Shown here: positions 43,749 through 52,638 of the stretch, piece by piece | Layout of the letters: each line of letters starts with the position of its first letter | How positions within the stretch are numbered: the stretch's first letter is position 1 | NCBI GenBank assembly: GCA_910578835.1 | Contig: CAJTSK010000004.1 | Coordinates: forward strand, 62,001-126,000 | Length of the DNA stretch: 64,000 nucleotides | Direction of reading: 5' to 3' | Source: an uncultured Muribaculum sp. | GTDB lineage: Bacteria; Bacteroidota; Bacteroidia; Bacteroidales; Muribaculaceae | Notes under the pieces: generated by a model | What the model was told of the DNA's origin: nothing | The model's input: the letters and a program-made list of their open reading frames with translations, nothing else | Database searches by the model: none | Made by a program: the position numbers and the translations under genes

Positions 43749-45755
43749 TCATTTCTTCTTGCGGCGACGCAACTTTCGCGCAAGGGAGGCATGATGTTCG
43801 GCGGCATTTTCTTCACCCGCTTTCTTGTATATTTCGGCAAGCAGCTGATGGGTTGCCGCTCTCTCCTCGTCAAGCTTCAAGGCAATCAAACCCCAGTCGA
43901 GTGCCTGCACGTAATCACCGCGTGACAGCCACAGCTTTCCAAGCTCATAGGGCGCGACCACATTACCCTTGTCAAGCTCATAAGCCTTGCCAAGAGAGGT
44001 CAATGCCTCATCAAAATCACAAAGTTCAGCTGAAAATGTGCCCTTTTCCAGCCACGCCACAGCATAGTCGGGCGATATCGAGATAGCCTTGTCATAATTG
44101 GCAAAGACCGGCACCGGGTCGATACCCTCGCTTCTGCATTCGCGTGCCATGGCAAGATACTCCGACGCAAGATGCCTGAACTTTTCCCGGTCGGCATCCA
44201 CCTCCTTCTGTAGTGCCAGTGACTTATCCTTATATTGTAGCAGACGGCTCAGCCTGGCACGCACGAAACGCATCACGACTTGATTATCAAGCTCGCTTCT
44301 GGCACGCATCGCTTCCACAAAACAGTCAAACGCCATGGAGATATCATCGCGTTTCATCGCCTCCAGCGATTTGGCATACAGGTCGTCGGCCTTAGCTCGC
44401 TCAAGAGCATCGTCGATAAGCTCATTGTTATTAAACGAGCGGCTGAAATTCACAACAGCGGGATTGATAAACACATCGCGCTTATTGATGGTGCTTGCCA
44501 GCGCCAACCCTTCGAGGCTACGGCATCGGCTAAGCGCCACATAAGCCTGTCCGCCACTGAATGTGCCACTACCGATATCAACTATAACATCATTAAACGT
44601 AAGTCCCTGACTTTTGTGAATGGTAAGCGCCCATGCCGGTTTGACAGGAAACTGCGTGAACGAGCCAAGCTCCCGCTCCACCACTTTATTATTAGCCTCA
44701 TCAAACTCATATTTGATATTACTCCATATCACCGGCTCGACATTATGACAAGAGCCATCTTCAAGCTGCACAAGAAGTTTCTCGTCGTCGGCAACATACA
44801 CCTTGCCGAGAGTACCGTTGACCCATCGCTTATCCATGTCATTTCTCACAAACACCACCTGTGCCCCGGTTTTCAGCACAAGCTCCTTTGATGTAGGGAG
44901 CGAGTTTTCGGGGAAGTCGCCGCTAATCACGCCCGGATATAATATCTCGGCGGCAGGCAATGCCTCCATATGCTCGTCATTGATATGGTCTACCATGCTG
45001 CGTGTCGTGGCAATCGTCATCACCATGCGGTCGTCAGTGCCGGGGACGCGACGGCGGGTCACGCGGGCGTTGAGAATCCTTATATCCTCGTCGGTAGGAT
45101 AGCCGCCCCTCATGCGGTCAAGCATCTCTACAAAATCCCGGTCGCTCTGCCTGTACACCTTCTTCAGCTCTATCGGCACTACACTGGTCTGATAAAAAGC
45201 ACGTGCGCTGAAGAAGAACGGATTAGGATAGAAGCGGCTCAATATGTCGCGCATGTCGCCGGTCACCACCGGTTCGAGCTGAAAAATGTCGCCGACAAAT
45301 AGCATCTGCTTTCCGCCAAACGGCTCGCGCATATTGCCGCCGTAAGTGCGCAAAATCTTGTCGACAAAATCAATCACGTCGGCGCGCACCATCGATATCT
45401 CATCAATGATTATAAGGTCGAGAGCACGTAGAAACTTGACAAACTCCCTGGAGTATTTCATGCGCGACCTTATATGCCTGGCATCAAACTCGGGGTCGTC
45501 GGGAAGAATCGGCTTAAACGGAATCTTGAAGAATGAGTGCATAGTCACACCCCCGACATTAACCGCCGCTATTCCCGTAGGGGCAAGCACCACATACTTT
45601 TTCTTTGTATTGGCGCAGATATATTTCAGGAAAGTCGACTTACCTGTACCCGCCTTTCCTGTAAGAAACACCGACTGACGGGTGAAACGTATTAATTTCC
45701 ACGCGTCTTGAAACTCCTTGTTGTCAAGGTCAATATCCTGTAGCTCTTTTTTCAT
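43749..45755 (-). CDS. PIF1-like helicase with C-terminal TPR region
   Basis: A 668-residue protein: an N-terminal superfamily 1B helicase of the PIF1/RecD-like group, then a TPR tail. Walker A is FLTGKAGTGKSTFLKY (around 30-45), Walker B LIIIDEISM; later motifs include LKKVYRQSDRDF, KPAWALTIHKSQGLTF and GQAYVALSRCRSL, the last typical of Pif1. From about residue 440 the sequence is helical with TPR-like units (NYDKAISISPDYAVAWLEKG, then DEALTSLGKAYELDKGN). The ATG at 45755 (MKKELQDIDL) was chosen over a TTG upstream. The TPR tail suggests a partner-dependent helicase. It may help resolve G-quadruplexes or replication obstacles; that is inference. Confidence 0.88.
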   Translation of the reverse strand: MKKELQDIDLDNKEFQDAWKLIRFTRQSVFLTGKAGTGKSTFLKYICANTKKKYVVLAPTGIAAVNVGGVTMHSFFKIPFKPILPDDPEFDARHIRSRMKYSREFVKFLRALDLIIIDEISMVRADVIDFVDKILRTYGGNMREPFGGKQMLFVGDIFQLEPVVTGDMRDILSRFYPNPFFFSARAFYQTSVVPIELKKVYRQSDRDFVEMLDRMRGGYPTDEDIRILNARVTRRRVPGTDDRMVMTIATTRSMVDHINDEHMEALPAAEILYPGVISGDFPENSLPTSKELVLKTGAQVVFVRNDMDKRWVNGTLGKVYVADDEKLLVQLEDGSCHNVEPVIWSNIKYEFDEANNKVVERELGSFTQFPVKPAWALTIHKSQGLTFNDVIVDIGSGTFSGGQAYVALSRCRSLEGLALASTINKRDVFINPAVVNFSRSFNNNELIDDALERAKADDLYAKSLEAMKRDDISMAFDCFVEAMRARSELDNQVVMRFVRARLSRLLQYKDKSLALQKEVDADREKFRHLASEYLAMARECRSEGIDPVPVFANYDKAISISPDYAVAWLEKGTFSAELCDFDEALTSLGKAYELDKGNVVAPYELGKLWLSRGDYVQALDWGLIALKLDEERAATHQLLAEIYKKAGEENAAEHHASLARKLRRRKKK

Positions 45756-45821
45756 AAACCGACTGAGGGCACTGCCACTGTCAGGAGGCAGTACCCTCAG
45801 GTACAAAGTTAATAATTATTT

Positions 45822-47513
45822 TCAGAATTTATAGCCGAGACTCAATACAACCTGGTTACGATTGTCGGTAACCTTAGCCGAGGGAGAGCCCTGGTCGATG
45901 GTCTCCTGCACCACTATCGGCGAGAAAGCATGCCATGTCGACTCGCGGTGACGGTTGACATAGGCAAGGTCGGCGTAAAATCCGCCTACACGATATCCGA
46001 GACCTGCTGTGATATAACGGGTGTTGTTGTCAAACATATAACTTGGCAACGTGCCTGCCGTCCATATATTCAAGCCATCATTTGCCGCCTGCTGCTTGAC
46101 ACCCGACCATTCATAGCTGTAACCGAGACGAAGGCTGAACTGCGGGGTAACCCTGTACTCAGCGCCGAGACGAAGTATGTTGGTGCCCTTGAAATATTCC
46201 TTCACGTCAGCCTTGACACCGTCGTAGACATATCCGTCGGTAGACGAAGCCTGCATGTTGGTGCCGCGATACTCGTAGTCCATGCTCAGAATGCCTTGAC
46301 CGCCAATCACGCCGGCAATACCCACCATCATGCGCCACGGGGTACGCATATTGTAATTGGTATATTCGCTTACACCATTATTGGTCATAGCCACCCCCGT
46401 ATTGTCGAGGTAAGAATCGGCATAATTAATTGTGCCACCACCGGGAGCCGCACCCACGCCAGGCCTATAGTCATAGCCGAGAGCGCCCCAGTAAGTATCG
46501 GTCATCTGATACCATGTAGGAGTGTGTACGGCAATACCGATACGCAACTCATTTATGGGTTTCACGATAAGACCGAGCTTTACATTAAATCCTGTACCAT
46601 TGGAGTTAAGGTAGTTAGACAGGCGATAATCGGCCGTACCTCTCACCATGTCATAATATCCCTGATCGCTCTTGGACTGTGCGGCAATATATGCATCGGA
46701 GAGATTTTCCTCATAAAAAGTCTGCTGAGTGTAATTGATGTCGGTGATGCCAAAGCCTATACCCCAATACACGGTGTTATATACATTTCCACCGAAATTG
46801 ATTGAATATTCATCGACATAACCTTTCTCTCTTATCTGGAAAGAAGCCGAGCCGCCGGTGTCATTACCCATCAATCCCTGGAAACCCTCAAATTGCTCAT
46901 CACTATTGTATTGGTCGTTGATGGCAAAACCCTGATAAGCGAGCAGACTCAGCCAAGGCGCATCGCTGTCCATGTAAGGATTCCAGCCATTAGGGGCATT
47001 GGACGGAAACATTTCATCCGGAGTCCATCCCTCGCTATTGGTCATCGCAGCTATGTAGTTGCTTAGCGAGGCTCCGCCGAGATTACGGATTCCGCCCTTG
47101 AATATACGGTCAAAAGACTGTACCCTCGCATAAGTGGCACCCCACGAGAAAGTAGGACAGCTTTCACTGTTAAGCCTTATCGTGCCTATATATCCGAAGT
47201 TGTTAAACGTAAACTTTGTCTGGCTCTCGGAGTCGGACAATCCCTGCGCCTCGGTATTTGACGACTGGAAATCGAGATTCAGCGTCAACCCTACTTCACT
47301 GCTACGATATATGCCGATACCGGCGGGATTCTGATTGAGCGATGACAAGTCGCCACCCAAAGCCGTGAACGCACCACCCATCGACATAAAGCGTGCGGTA
47401 CCGCGCATGTCGGGTCGGGAAAGATTGTATAAATCGACAGCGGCTTGAGCGTTACCGAGCAACGGCGACGCACCTATTGCCGCAAGAGCCAAAGTCTTAT
47501 AAATAACTTTCAT
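45822..47513 (-). CDS. FadL/OmpP1-type outer-membrane protein
   Basis: A 563-residue outer-membrane beta-barrel of the FadL/OmpP1 class, which carry hydrophobic compounds across the outer membrane. A signal peptide (~1-25, ending GNAQA) precedes DLYNLSRPDMRGTARFMSMGG and GGDLSSLNQNPAGIGIYRSSE, the N-terminal hatch pattern of Bacteroidetes members. Alternating aromatic strands run to the C-terminus, which ends SLGYKF with a terminal Phe. The start at 47513 (MKVIYK) is preferred; ATG 47519 is two codons upstream. It follows the Trp-rich gene in the same direction (51-base gap). The ligand is unknown. Confidence 0.87.
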   Translation of the reverse strand: MKVIYKTLALAAIGASPLLGNAQAAVDLYNLSRPDMRGTARFMSMGGAFTALGGDLSSLNQNPAGIGIYRSSEVGLTLNLDFQSSNTEAQGLSDSESQTKFTFNNFGYIGTIRLNSESCPTFSWGATYARVQSFDRIFKGGIRNLGGASLSNYIAAMTNSEGWTPDEMFPSNAPNGWNPYMDSDAPWLSLLAYQGFAINDQYNSDEQFEGFQGLMGNDTGGSASFQIREKGYVDEYSINFGGNVYNTVYWGIGFGITDINYTQQTFYEENLSDAYIAAQSKSDQGYYDMVRGTADYRLSNYLNSNGTGFNVKLGLIVKPINELRIGIAVHTPTWYQMTDTYWGALGYDYRPGVGAAPGGGTINYADSYLDNTGVAMTNNGVSEYTNYNMRTPWRMMVGIAGVIGGQGILSMDYEYRGTNMQASSTDGYVYDGVKADVKEYFKGTNILRLGAEYRVTPQFSLRLGYSYEWSGVKQQAANDGLNIWTAGTLPSYMFDNNTRYITAGLGYRVGGFYADLAYVNRHRESTWHAFSPIVVQETIDQGSPSAKVTDNRNQVVLSLGYKF

Positions 47514-47563
47514 AGGCATGTAGTTGAAAATGTGAATATTTATTTAAGTCAGGCGACCGGTTT

Positions 47564-48673
47564 TCAGCGACGTCCGCCACGATGAGAACCGCCTCCTGCA
47601 CCTCCACCCGAATATCCGCCTCCTCGCGACGGCGAGCTATGACTCGGAGCTGAGTATGAACGATTGCTGTTGTAGTTATTATTGTTATTGTAGGAGTTGT
47701 TGTTACCACGGTTACCTCTCGTAGTGCCCCAGCTGCCATTGTTTGAGGGGCGGGAAGTGCCGTTGTTGTTAGACGGACGGGCAGAAGAGCCGGGACGGTA
47801 AGCACCACCCTGATTATTATAGGCAGGACGGCTTGAAGAAGAGCCGGGACGATAGTTGCCGAGCGACTCATGAGTGACACCGCCACGGTTTGCAGTGCCC
47901 GACCCTGAGGGGCGTAAAGAGCTGTTGCCTACGCCGGTGTATCCATTGCGGATGCCGACCGGACGACGACCTGTAGTAGAGCCGGGATGATAAGCCCATG
48001 ACGGTCCCCATGCAGGACAACCCCAGCCGGGTCTCCATGCAGGACCCCAACCCGGACCCCAGCCGGGTCCCCACGACGGTCCCCAGCCCCAAGACCAGGA
48101 AGGACCCCAGCCCCAAGACCATGACCACGACGGACCCCAGTACCAATCCCAACTGTTCCAGTACCAGGGAGAGTTCCATGCATAATAATTGTAGCCCCAT
48201 GGCGAGCCCCAGCCATAGCCTGGAGCATTAATGATGATATTTACATCGGGCTGTGAAGAATAGTAATATTCCACCAGTTCGGGGTCGTTGATATCGGCAA
48301 TGATATCTCCGTTATGATATTTTTCAATTCTTCTCGTATAGGTAAAATCATCACCATTGGCATCAGCCGCAGTAGTATCGGCAGAAGCATAGGCGCCACG
48401 GCGGTTATACTCGTCGACATCACGTGTCGAAGAGCCTGTCACCTGATATGTATCGGCACCGGCATAGTCATGAACACCCAGAGTAGGGTTGTAATTGTAT
48501 TGCGCCGCTTGTTGCGCCGCCTTTTGTGCAGCCTTAGCAGCCATTTCCTGTTTTGCCTTAGTGTCTTTGGCGGGGTTATAATAAATGTCGTCATCATAAA
48601 ATCCCTGAGCAGGAGCAATGATGACACCACCAACCAAAAGCGAGGTCAATATAAGTAACTTTTTTGCCAACAT
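47564..48673 (-). CDS. Exported Trp/Gly-rich, low-complexity protein
   Basis: A 369-residue exported protein with a signal peptide (1-22, ending APAQ). Residues ~155-225 are made of Gly-Trp/Tyr repeats (WGPSW, WSWGWGP, WGPGWGP) with over 20 Trp, and residues ~245-369 are rich in Ser, Asn, Gly and Arg (SSRPAYNNQGG, NNNYNSNRSY, GGGYSGGG). The central acidic part (~100-150) is more ordinary. No catalytic domain is present. Such composition suits a structural, adhesive or outer-surface protein. The GC-rich repeats give a strongly skewed local base composition. It sits upstream of the FadL-type gene on the same strand. Function unknown. Confidence 0.8.
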   Translation of the reverse strand: MLAKKLLILTSLLVGGVIIAPAQGFYDDDIYYNPAKDTKAKQEMAAKAAQKAAQQAAQYNYNPTLGVHDYAGADTYQVTGSSTRDVDEYNRRGAYASADTTAADANGDDFTYTRRIEKYHNGDIIADINDPELVEYYYSSQPDVNIIINAPGYGWGSPWGYNYYAWNSPWYWNSWDWYWGPSWSWSWGWGPSWSWGWGPSWGPGWGPGWGPAWRPGWGCPAWGPSWAYHPGSTTGRRPVGIRNGYTGVGNSSLRPSGSGTANRGGVTHESLGNYRPGSSSSRPAYNNQGGAYRPGSSARPSNNNGTSRPSNNGSWGTTRGNRGNNNSYNNNNNYNSNRSYSAPSHSSPSRGGGYSGGGAGGGSHRGGRR

Positions 48674-48956
48674 AAGACTTGTTCCTCAAATAATTAATGT
48701 TAATATTACCAATATTCTATGATTATTGGACACATTATATCAATGATAGTTTAATCCAATAACACCTAAAATTACATGATTTCTTTAAGGCTTGCAACAT
48801 ATTATGATATATTCACTTAATCAGTAAGATTTTTTAACAGCACAAACGCCAAAACCACGGTTGTATTACTACATCAGCCTTTACCTCCTCCATAGCCGGA
48901 AAGGGTTTCGTGAATGATACGTACCGCAAATACAACCCACGACTATCAGGAAATAA
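48674..48956. other. Intergenic stretch without recognised feature
   Basis: AT-rich DNA upstream of the Trp-rich gene, before repeat copy B. No open reading frame, hairpin or clear promoter was found; the true promoter of the Trp-rich gene must lie here. Confidence 0.45.
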
Positions 48957-49304
48957 GAGCTTGTTTAATAATAAATGTTGCCGCCAGGGTCGTATAGCTT
49001 AAGTGGATTTTCGACATGTGACGAAGGAGTGTACTTTATGTACACGACTGAGAAACAGGGCGAAAAGCGACCAAGATATACGAGACTAAAGGTAACTTTA
49101 TAATCACTCAACCCCTTGACAGTATTTGAAACAAATGCAAAAATATATCAACGATATGAAACAAATTACCTTCCGTCGGTCATTCGCCGGCATCTTTCCG
49201 CCTGCTCTTCAGTCGTTATGGAGCCCCATAACTCCCTCATCACAAGCAAAAATCTACTCGACGAATGACCGCCCTGACGGTAACATTTATTATTAAACAA
49301 GCTC
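48957..49304 (+). repeat. MITE-like 348-base dispersed repeat, copy B
   Basis: The same element as at 21530-21877, in the same orientation and of equal length. Ends again match as inverted repeats (31 of 33 bases) and are flanked by TAA on both sides. Several differences from copy A keep pairing: the inner end reads CCG where A has CTG on one arm, with the matching change on the other, and TTTTCG/CGAAAA replaces TTTTCA/TGAAAA. It lies 14 bases before the T run of the next terminator and carries no coding frame. Confidence 0.8.
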
Positions 49305-49320
49305 TAAATCATGCACAATC

Positions 49321-49356
49321 AAAAAAAGCAGAGGGCGTACCGTGTGGCACGCCCTC
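49321..49356 (-). terminator. Terminator of the HdeD-like gene
   Basis: On the minus strand GAGGGCGTGCC-acac-GGTACGCCCTC, one mismatch, followed by TGCTTTTTTT. Confidence 0.8.
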
Positions 49357-49386
49357 CGTAACTAATATTGGATAACCAATCGTGTG

Positions 49387-49947
49387 TTATTCATCGATTT
49401 CTCCATTCGGCTTGATGTCGTAAGCAATCATACAGATAGAGAATCCCCAGTAAATAAACGCAAGAGAAGTAAGGAAACTTACCATCATCATGTTTTGTAT
49501 CCAACCTGCCTCAAGGAAGAAGAATCCGATGAGCATCAACAAGATACCGTTGACAAGGTAGAGCCACCAGTATTTACCTTTACGTCCGCTACATGACCCG
49601 ATTACCATCGAAATACCCCAATAGAGGAAAATCAGTGCAAGGAAATAAGGGAATACAAACTCCGAGAGGATGATACTTCTGACCAAAAGGAAACCGACAA
49701 ACATGTCAATCATACCACCGGCTATCCACCATCCCCATCCTTTAGGATATCGAGGTCCTGCGGCGACAACCAGCTGAACCACGCCGACAAGAATCAATAA
49801 CCATCCAAAAATCTGTGATGCAATCGCATATCCCGCATCCGGCCAGAACCAATACGCAAACCCGCATATTATCATCACGATACCGGCTATCAGAACGAGC
49901 CACCAGCTCTTTGAGAAGCCCAAGAAGTTAAATTTTGTGAGATTCAT
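49387..49947 (-). CDS. HdeD-like (DUF308) membrane protein
   Basis: A 186-residue inner-membrane protein with about six helices in a repeated pattern, of the DUF308/HdeD family linked to acid resistance. The short repeated glycine-containing turns between helices (AGIVMIICGFAYW, GWLLILVGVVQLVV, NGILLMLIGFFFLEAG) are typical. The C-terminus is short and acidic (NGEIDE). It stands alone with its own terminator. Whether it acts in acid stress in this organism is unknown. Confidence 0.85.
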   Translation of the reverse strand: MNLTKFNFLGFSKSWWLVLIAGIVMIICGFAYWFWPDAGYAIASQIFGWLLILVGVVQLVVAAGPRYPKGWGWWIAGGMIDMFVGFLLVRSIILSEFVFPYFLALIFLYWGISMVIGSCSGRKGKYWWLYLVNGILLMLIGFFFLEAGWIQNMMMVSFLTSLAFIYWGFSICMIAYDIKPNGEIDE

Positions 49948-50129
49948 AACACTAATAAATTTTAGTTGATACTTTTAATACTATAACAATGCATCAGTTA
50001 ATTTGTTGAAAAAAAGCTATATCATTTACTCATAATAACCGGGGTAAGAGAGTGCGGGACAACAGAAAGCCCTATTTTTATCATCTATATAGCCCCACAA
50101 ATAATATTTTTATTTAAATTTGCACTAAT
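49948..50129. other. Upstream region of the structured RNA
   Basis: AT-rich intergenic DNA with a TAAATTTG -7-like element at 50115-50122 (predicted start near 50129). No matching TTTG -33 box is clear. Confidence 0.45.
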
Positions 50130-50391
50130 TGCAGACTGCGTCAAAGAGTTGACCGCTGCAAGGACATATAAATAAAGGTGTTATTGAAATTATCTTCATA
50201 GTTCAAACTTGGCGGTTTGTAAATGCAACGAAGATGATTGGCGATAGCACCTGCACTTGGTGTATATACTCCTGCCTGAAAAGGCAGCAGATATATTCAT
50301 TTGGTGTGGGGCTATTGCTTTATCATGTTGCATGGGTACCGCCAAGACCTGAACTATGTGATAAAGCAGATACATCCTCCACACCTTTTTT
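50130..50391 (+). ncRNA. Rod-shaped structured RNA, 6S-like
   Basis: No coding frame is convincing here, but the RNA folds as one long irregular hairpin. From outside in: GGTGT (50177-50181) with ACACC (50381-50385), TTATC with GATAA, CATAGTTC (50197-50204) with GAACTATG (50351-50358), CTTGGCGGT (50208-50216) with ACCGCCAAG (50338-50346), ATGCAAC (50223-50229) with GTTGCAT (50327-50333). Then comes an open bubble (14 bases left, 11 right), ATAGC with GCTAT, TGTATATA with TATATTCA (one mismatch), and a tip CTGCCT-GAAA-AGGCAG (50272-50287). A small hairpin (GTCAA-AGAG-TTGAC, 50140-50153) precedes the rod. T6 follows at 50386-50391. A central bubble in a long rod is the mark of 6S RNA, which binds the housekeeping RNA polymerase. 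An alternative pairing (GCTTTATCA with TGATAAAGC) exists. A leader for the following glycosyltransferase gene is the main alternative. Confidence 0.6.
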
Positions 50392-50455
50392 ATTTATCAA
50401 GAAATTGTTTTTTAGGCAGGATGAAAGACACAACCCTAAAATAACAGTCTTCATT

Positions 50456-51220
50456 ATGGACAAAAAGATTTCAGTTGTAATGAACACCTACAACGCGGAA
50501 AAACATCTGCAACAGGTGCTTGACTCGCTGAAAAGATTTGATGAAATTGTTGTATGCGACATGGAAAGCACCGACTCAACGGTAGAGATAGCCCAAAACA
50601 ACGGGTGCAAAGTGGTCACTTTCCCAAAAGGCAACAACAACATCTGTGAACCGGCACGCGACTTTGCAATCCACTCTGCGGCAAACGACTGGGTATTTGT
50701 AGTCGATGCCGATGAAATAGTGCCTGATGCACTAAGAGACTATCTGTATGAGCGCATCGGCAATCCCGGATTCTCATCGGCACTGACGGTGCCGCGAATA
50801 AACAAGTTTTTAGGCAAGCCGGCTACCGCATCACCCGACTACCAACTCCGCTTTTTCCTTAAAGACAAGACCACATGGCCTCCGACAATACACTCACGTC
50901 CGTCGGTCAACGGCAAGATAGAAAATATCCCGGCAAACAGAAAAGACCTTTATATGGTTCATCTTGACGACCTGTCCATAAAATCAAGAGTTGACAAGAT
51001 GAATGTATATAGCGAATATGAGGTCGTGAAACGCGCTCATAAAAAATATGGAGTCGTCAAGATGTTATTCCGACCGGGATGGTTCTTTATCCGCAGCCTT
51101 ATATTTGGAAAGGGTTTTCTCGACGGCAAGAGAGGGCTTGTACGCGCCTACATAGCATCGCTCTATCAGATTATCTATCTGTCAAAACTTTATGAAAACA
51201 GTATCAAAAACGAGCAGTAA
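50456..51220 (+). CDS. Family 2 glycosyltransferase, WaaE/KdtX-like
   Basis: A 254-residue GT-A enzyme. The N-terminus ISVVMNTYNAEKHLQQVL and the DADE motif (residues 84-87, FVVDADEIVP) resemble the LPS-core glycosyltransferases of the WaaE/KdtX group. The C-terminal part is basic with a hydrophobic stretch that could bind the membrane. The ATG at 50456 is used; an ATG at 50234 would run through the structured RNA and give a Cys-rich, non-family N-terminus. It overlaps the kinase-like gene by 29 bases and starts the four-gene AT-rich operon. Confidence 0.87.
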   Translation: MDKKISVVMNTYNAEKHLQQVLDSLKRFDEIVVCDMESTDSTVEIAQNNGCKVVTFPKGNNNICEPARDFAIHSAANDWVFVVDADEIVPDALRDYLYERIGNPGFSSALTVPRINKFLGKPATASPDYQLRFFLKDKTTWPPTIHSRPSVNGKIENIPANRKDLYMVHLDDLSIKSRVDKMNVYSEYEVVKRAHKKYGVVKMLFRPGWFFIRSLIFGKGFLDGKRGLVRAYIASLYQIIYLSKLYENSIKNEQ

Positions 51221-51944
51221 GGCGCCGGATAGCATATGTGTCATTTTAACTGACATCCTTGAACGAGGGATAGTAGAGAATGCGTCGCTCATACACTCAG
51301 GCAGAAACAAGATATGGCGTGGAAATGCAGACGGTAAGGACGTGGCAATAAAAGTATATGGCAACTCTCTTATCAAGTCAATCATATATTCGACAAGAAA
51401 GACCAAAGCGCGGAGAGCATTTGAAAACGCTCTCGAACTCACAAAACGTGGTGTAGCTACACCGGCGCCACTTGCTTATGGAGAAAGACGCGGATTCATG
51501 AACCGGGTTACCAAAAGTGTCTATATATCAGCCTATGAAGAGTCGACACCTTTAGCTCACTATCTTGACTGTGGGAATGTAGATGTTATTGAGCAGTTTT
51601 CCCGCTTCACGGCGGAGCTTCACAGTAAGGGAATATTGCATTACGACCTTAACTCAACCAATGTAAGAATAAGGTATACAAATGGGTATCCTACGTTCAG
51701 CCTTATCGATATAAACCGAATGAAGTTCATCCAGGTCGGAACAACAGTCAATCTTAAAGACAGATTCAACAATATCACCAGGTTTTCATCTCTTAATGAG
51801 AACTACATATTCTTTGTAAAAAAATATCTCAAATACGCCAATCTGCCTGAAGCGCTCTTTGACTCAGCTATTCAGTCCAAGTTAAGGCATGATACAATGA
51901 ACTCCCGTATACATAAAATCAAAAACTTTTTCAAAAAATTATAG
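51192..51944 (+). CDS. InaA/Kdo-kinase-like lipopolysaccharide kinase
   Basis: A 250-residue protein-kinase-fold enzyme of the lipopolysaccharide kinase (InaA/KdkA-type) family. The ATP Lys is in VAIKVYG (Lys54), the catalytic loop is LHYDLNSTN (Asp152, Asn157) and the metal-binding Asp is in LIDINRM (Asp173). Such enzymes phosphorylate sugars in LPS, for example Kdo; the sugar here is unknown. The start overlaps the upstream gene by 29 bases and the next gene follows by 10 bases. Low-GC codons match its neighbours. Confidence 0.85.
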   Translation: MKTVSKTSSKAPDSICVILTDILERGIVENASLIHSGRNKIWRGNADGKDVAIKVYGNSLIKSIIYSTRKTKARRAFENALELTKRGVATPAPLAYGERRGFMNRVTKSVYISAYEESTPLAHYLDCGNVDVIEQFSRFTAELHSKGILHYDLNSTNVRIRYTNGYPTFSLIDINRMKFIQVGTTVNLKDRFNNITRFSSLNENYIFFVKKYLKYANLPEALFDSAIQSKLRHDTMNSRIHKIKNFFKKL

Positions 51945-51954
51945 CAAAAACAAA

Positions 51955-52638
51955 ATGATACCAAAGATTATACATTATTGCTGGTTTGGTCACAATGAGA
52001 AACCGGCTAAATTCAAAGAATATCTTGAATCGTGGAAAAGACACCTTCCCGAATACACGCTAAAAGAATGGAATGAAGAAAACTTTGATGTCAATATCTG
52101 TAATTACTCAAGAGAAGCTTACAACACGCGCAATATGGCATTCGTATCTGACGTATGCCGCGTATATGCACTTCTGACAGAAGGAGGGATATACCTTGAC
52201 ACCGATGTCAAGATATTAAAATCGCTTGACGGAAACCTTGATCTCAAAAACGGATTTCTTGGCATGGAGACTAAAACGCTTATCGGAACGGGGCTGATGG
52301 CAGCACCCAAGGGAGCAACATGGGTAAGTGCCTTTTTTGACTATTATAAACGCCGTCGATTTATAAACATATGGGGACATCCCATGAGAACACCTAACAC
52401 CAAGATACTCACCGACAAGATAATGCCTAAAATTCCTAAAAACCATCGCCCAAAAGTATTCCCCATGGGATATATCTGCGGTTATTTCATAAATTCTACA
52501 TTTGAAATAACACCAAATACATTTGCCGTACATTATTATCAAGCATCGTGGAAATATAAAAAAACTCTAAGAGTAAAACTTAGAAACCTTGCGCAAGGAT
52601 TCTGCGTAAGACACTTTAAAATTGATTTCTCTAAATGA
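51955..52638 (+). CDS. Family 32 (capsular polysaccharide-type) glycosyltransferase
   Basis: A 227-residue GT-A enzyme of the GT32 type: MIPKIIHYCWFGHNEKPAKF at the N-terminus, FVSDVCRVYALLTEGGIYLD (63-82) with the DTD metal motif (82-84). The C-terminal WGHPMRTPNTKIL and HYYQASWKYK segments are also typical of this family. It transfers an unknown sugar in glycan assembly. The stop overlaps the start of the next gene by ATGA, so it is a co-translated member of the operon. Confidence 0.88.
   Translation: MIPKIIHYCWFGHNEKPAKFKEYLESWKRHLPEYTLKEWNEENFDVNICNYSREAYNTRNMAFVSDVCRVYALLTEGGIYLDTDVKILKSLDGNLDLKNGFLGMETKTLIGTGLMAAPKGATWVSAFFDYYKRRRFINIWGHPMRTPNTKILTDKIMPKIPKNHRPKVFPMGYICGYFINSTFEITPNTFAVHYYQASWKYKKTLRVKLRNLAQGFCVRHFKIDFSK

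Noticed and set aside
45930..46805. Open frame opposite the FadL-type gene (291 codons)
   Set aside because: Antisense shadow of a beta-barrel gene with no motif of its own.
48000..48180. Short GC-rich repeats suggesting a CRISPR array
   Set aside because: They are in frame and encode the Trp/Gly repeats of a protein; spacing is irregular and there are no unique spacers or cas genes.
50177..50391. tmRNA, RNase P RNA or SRP RNA at the rod-shaped RNA
   Set aside because: None of the signature sequences is present: no tRNA-like end with tag frame, no GAGGAAAGTCC core, no SRP domain IV loop.
50234..50455. Possible N-terminal extension of the glycosyltransferase at 50456
   Set aside because: It runs through the structured RNA, including its T run, and gives a Cys-rich sequence unlike the family; the ATG at 50456 starts exactly at the GT2 fold.
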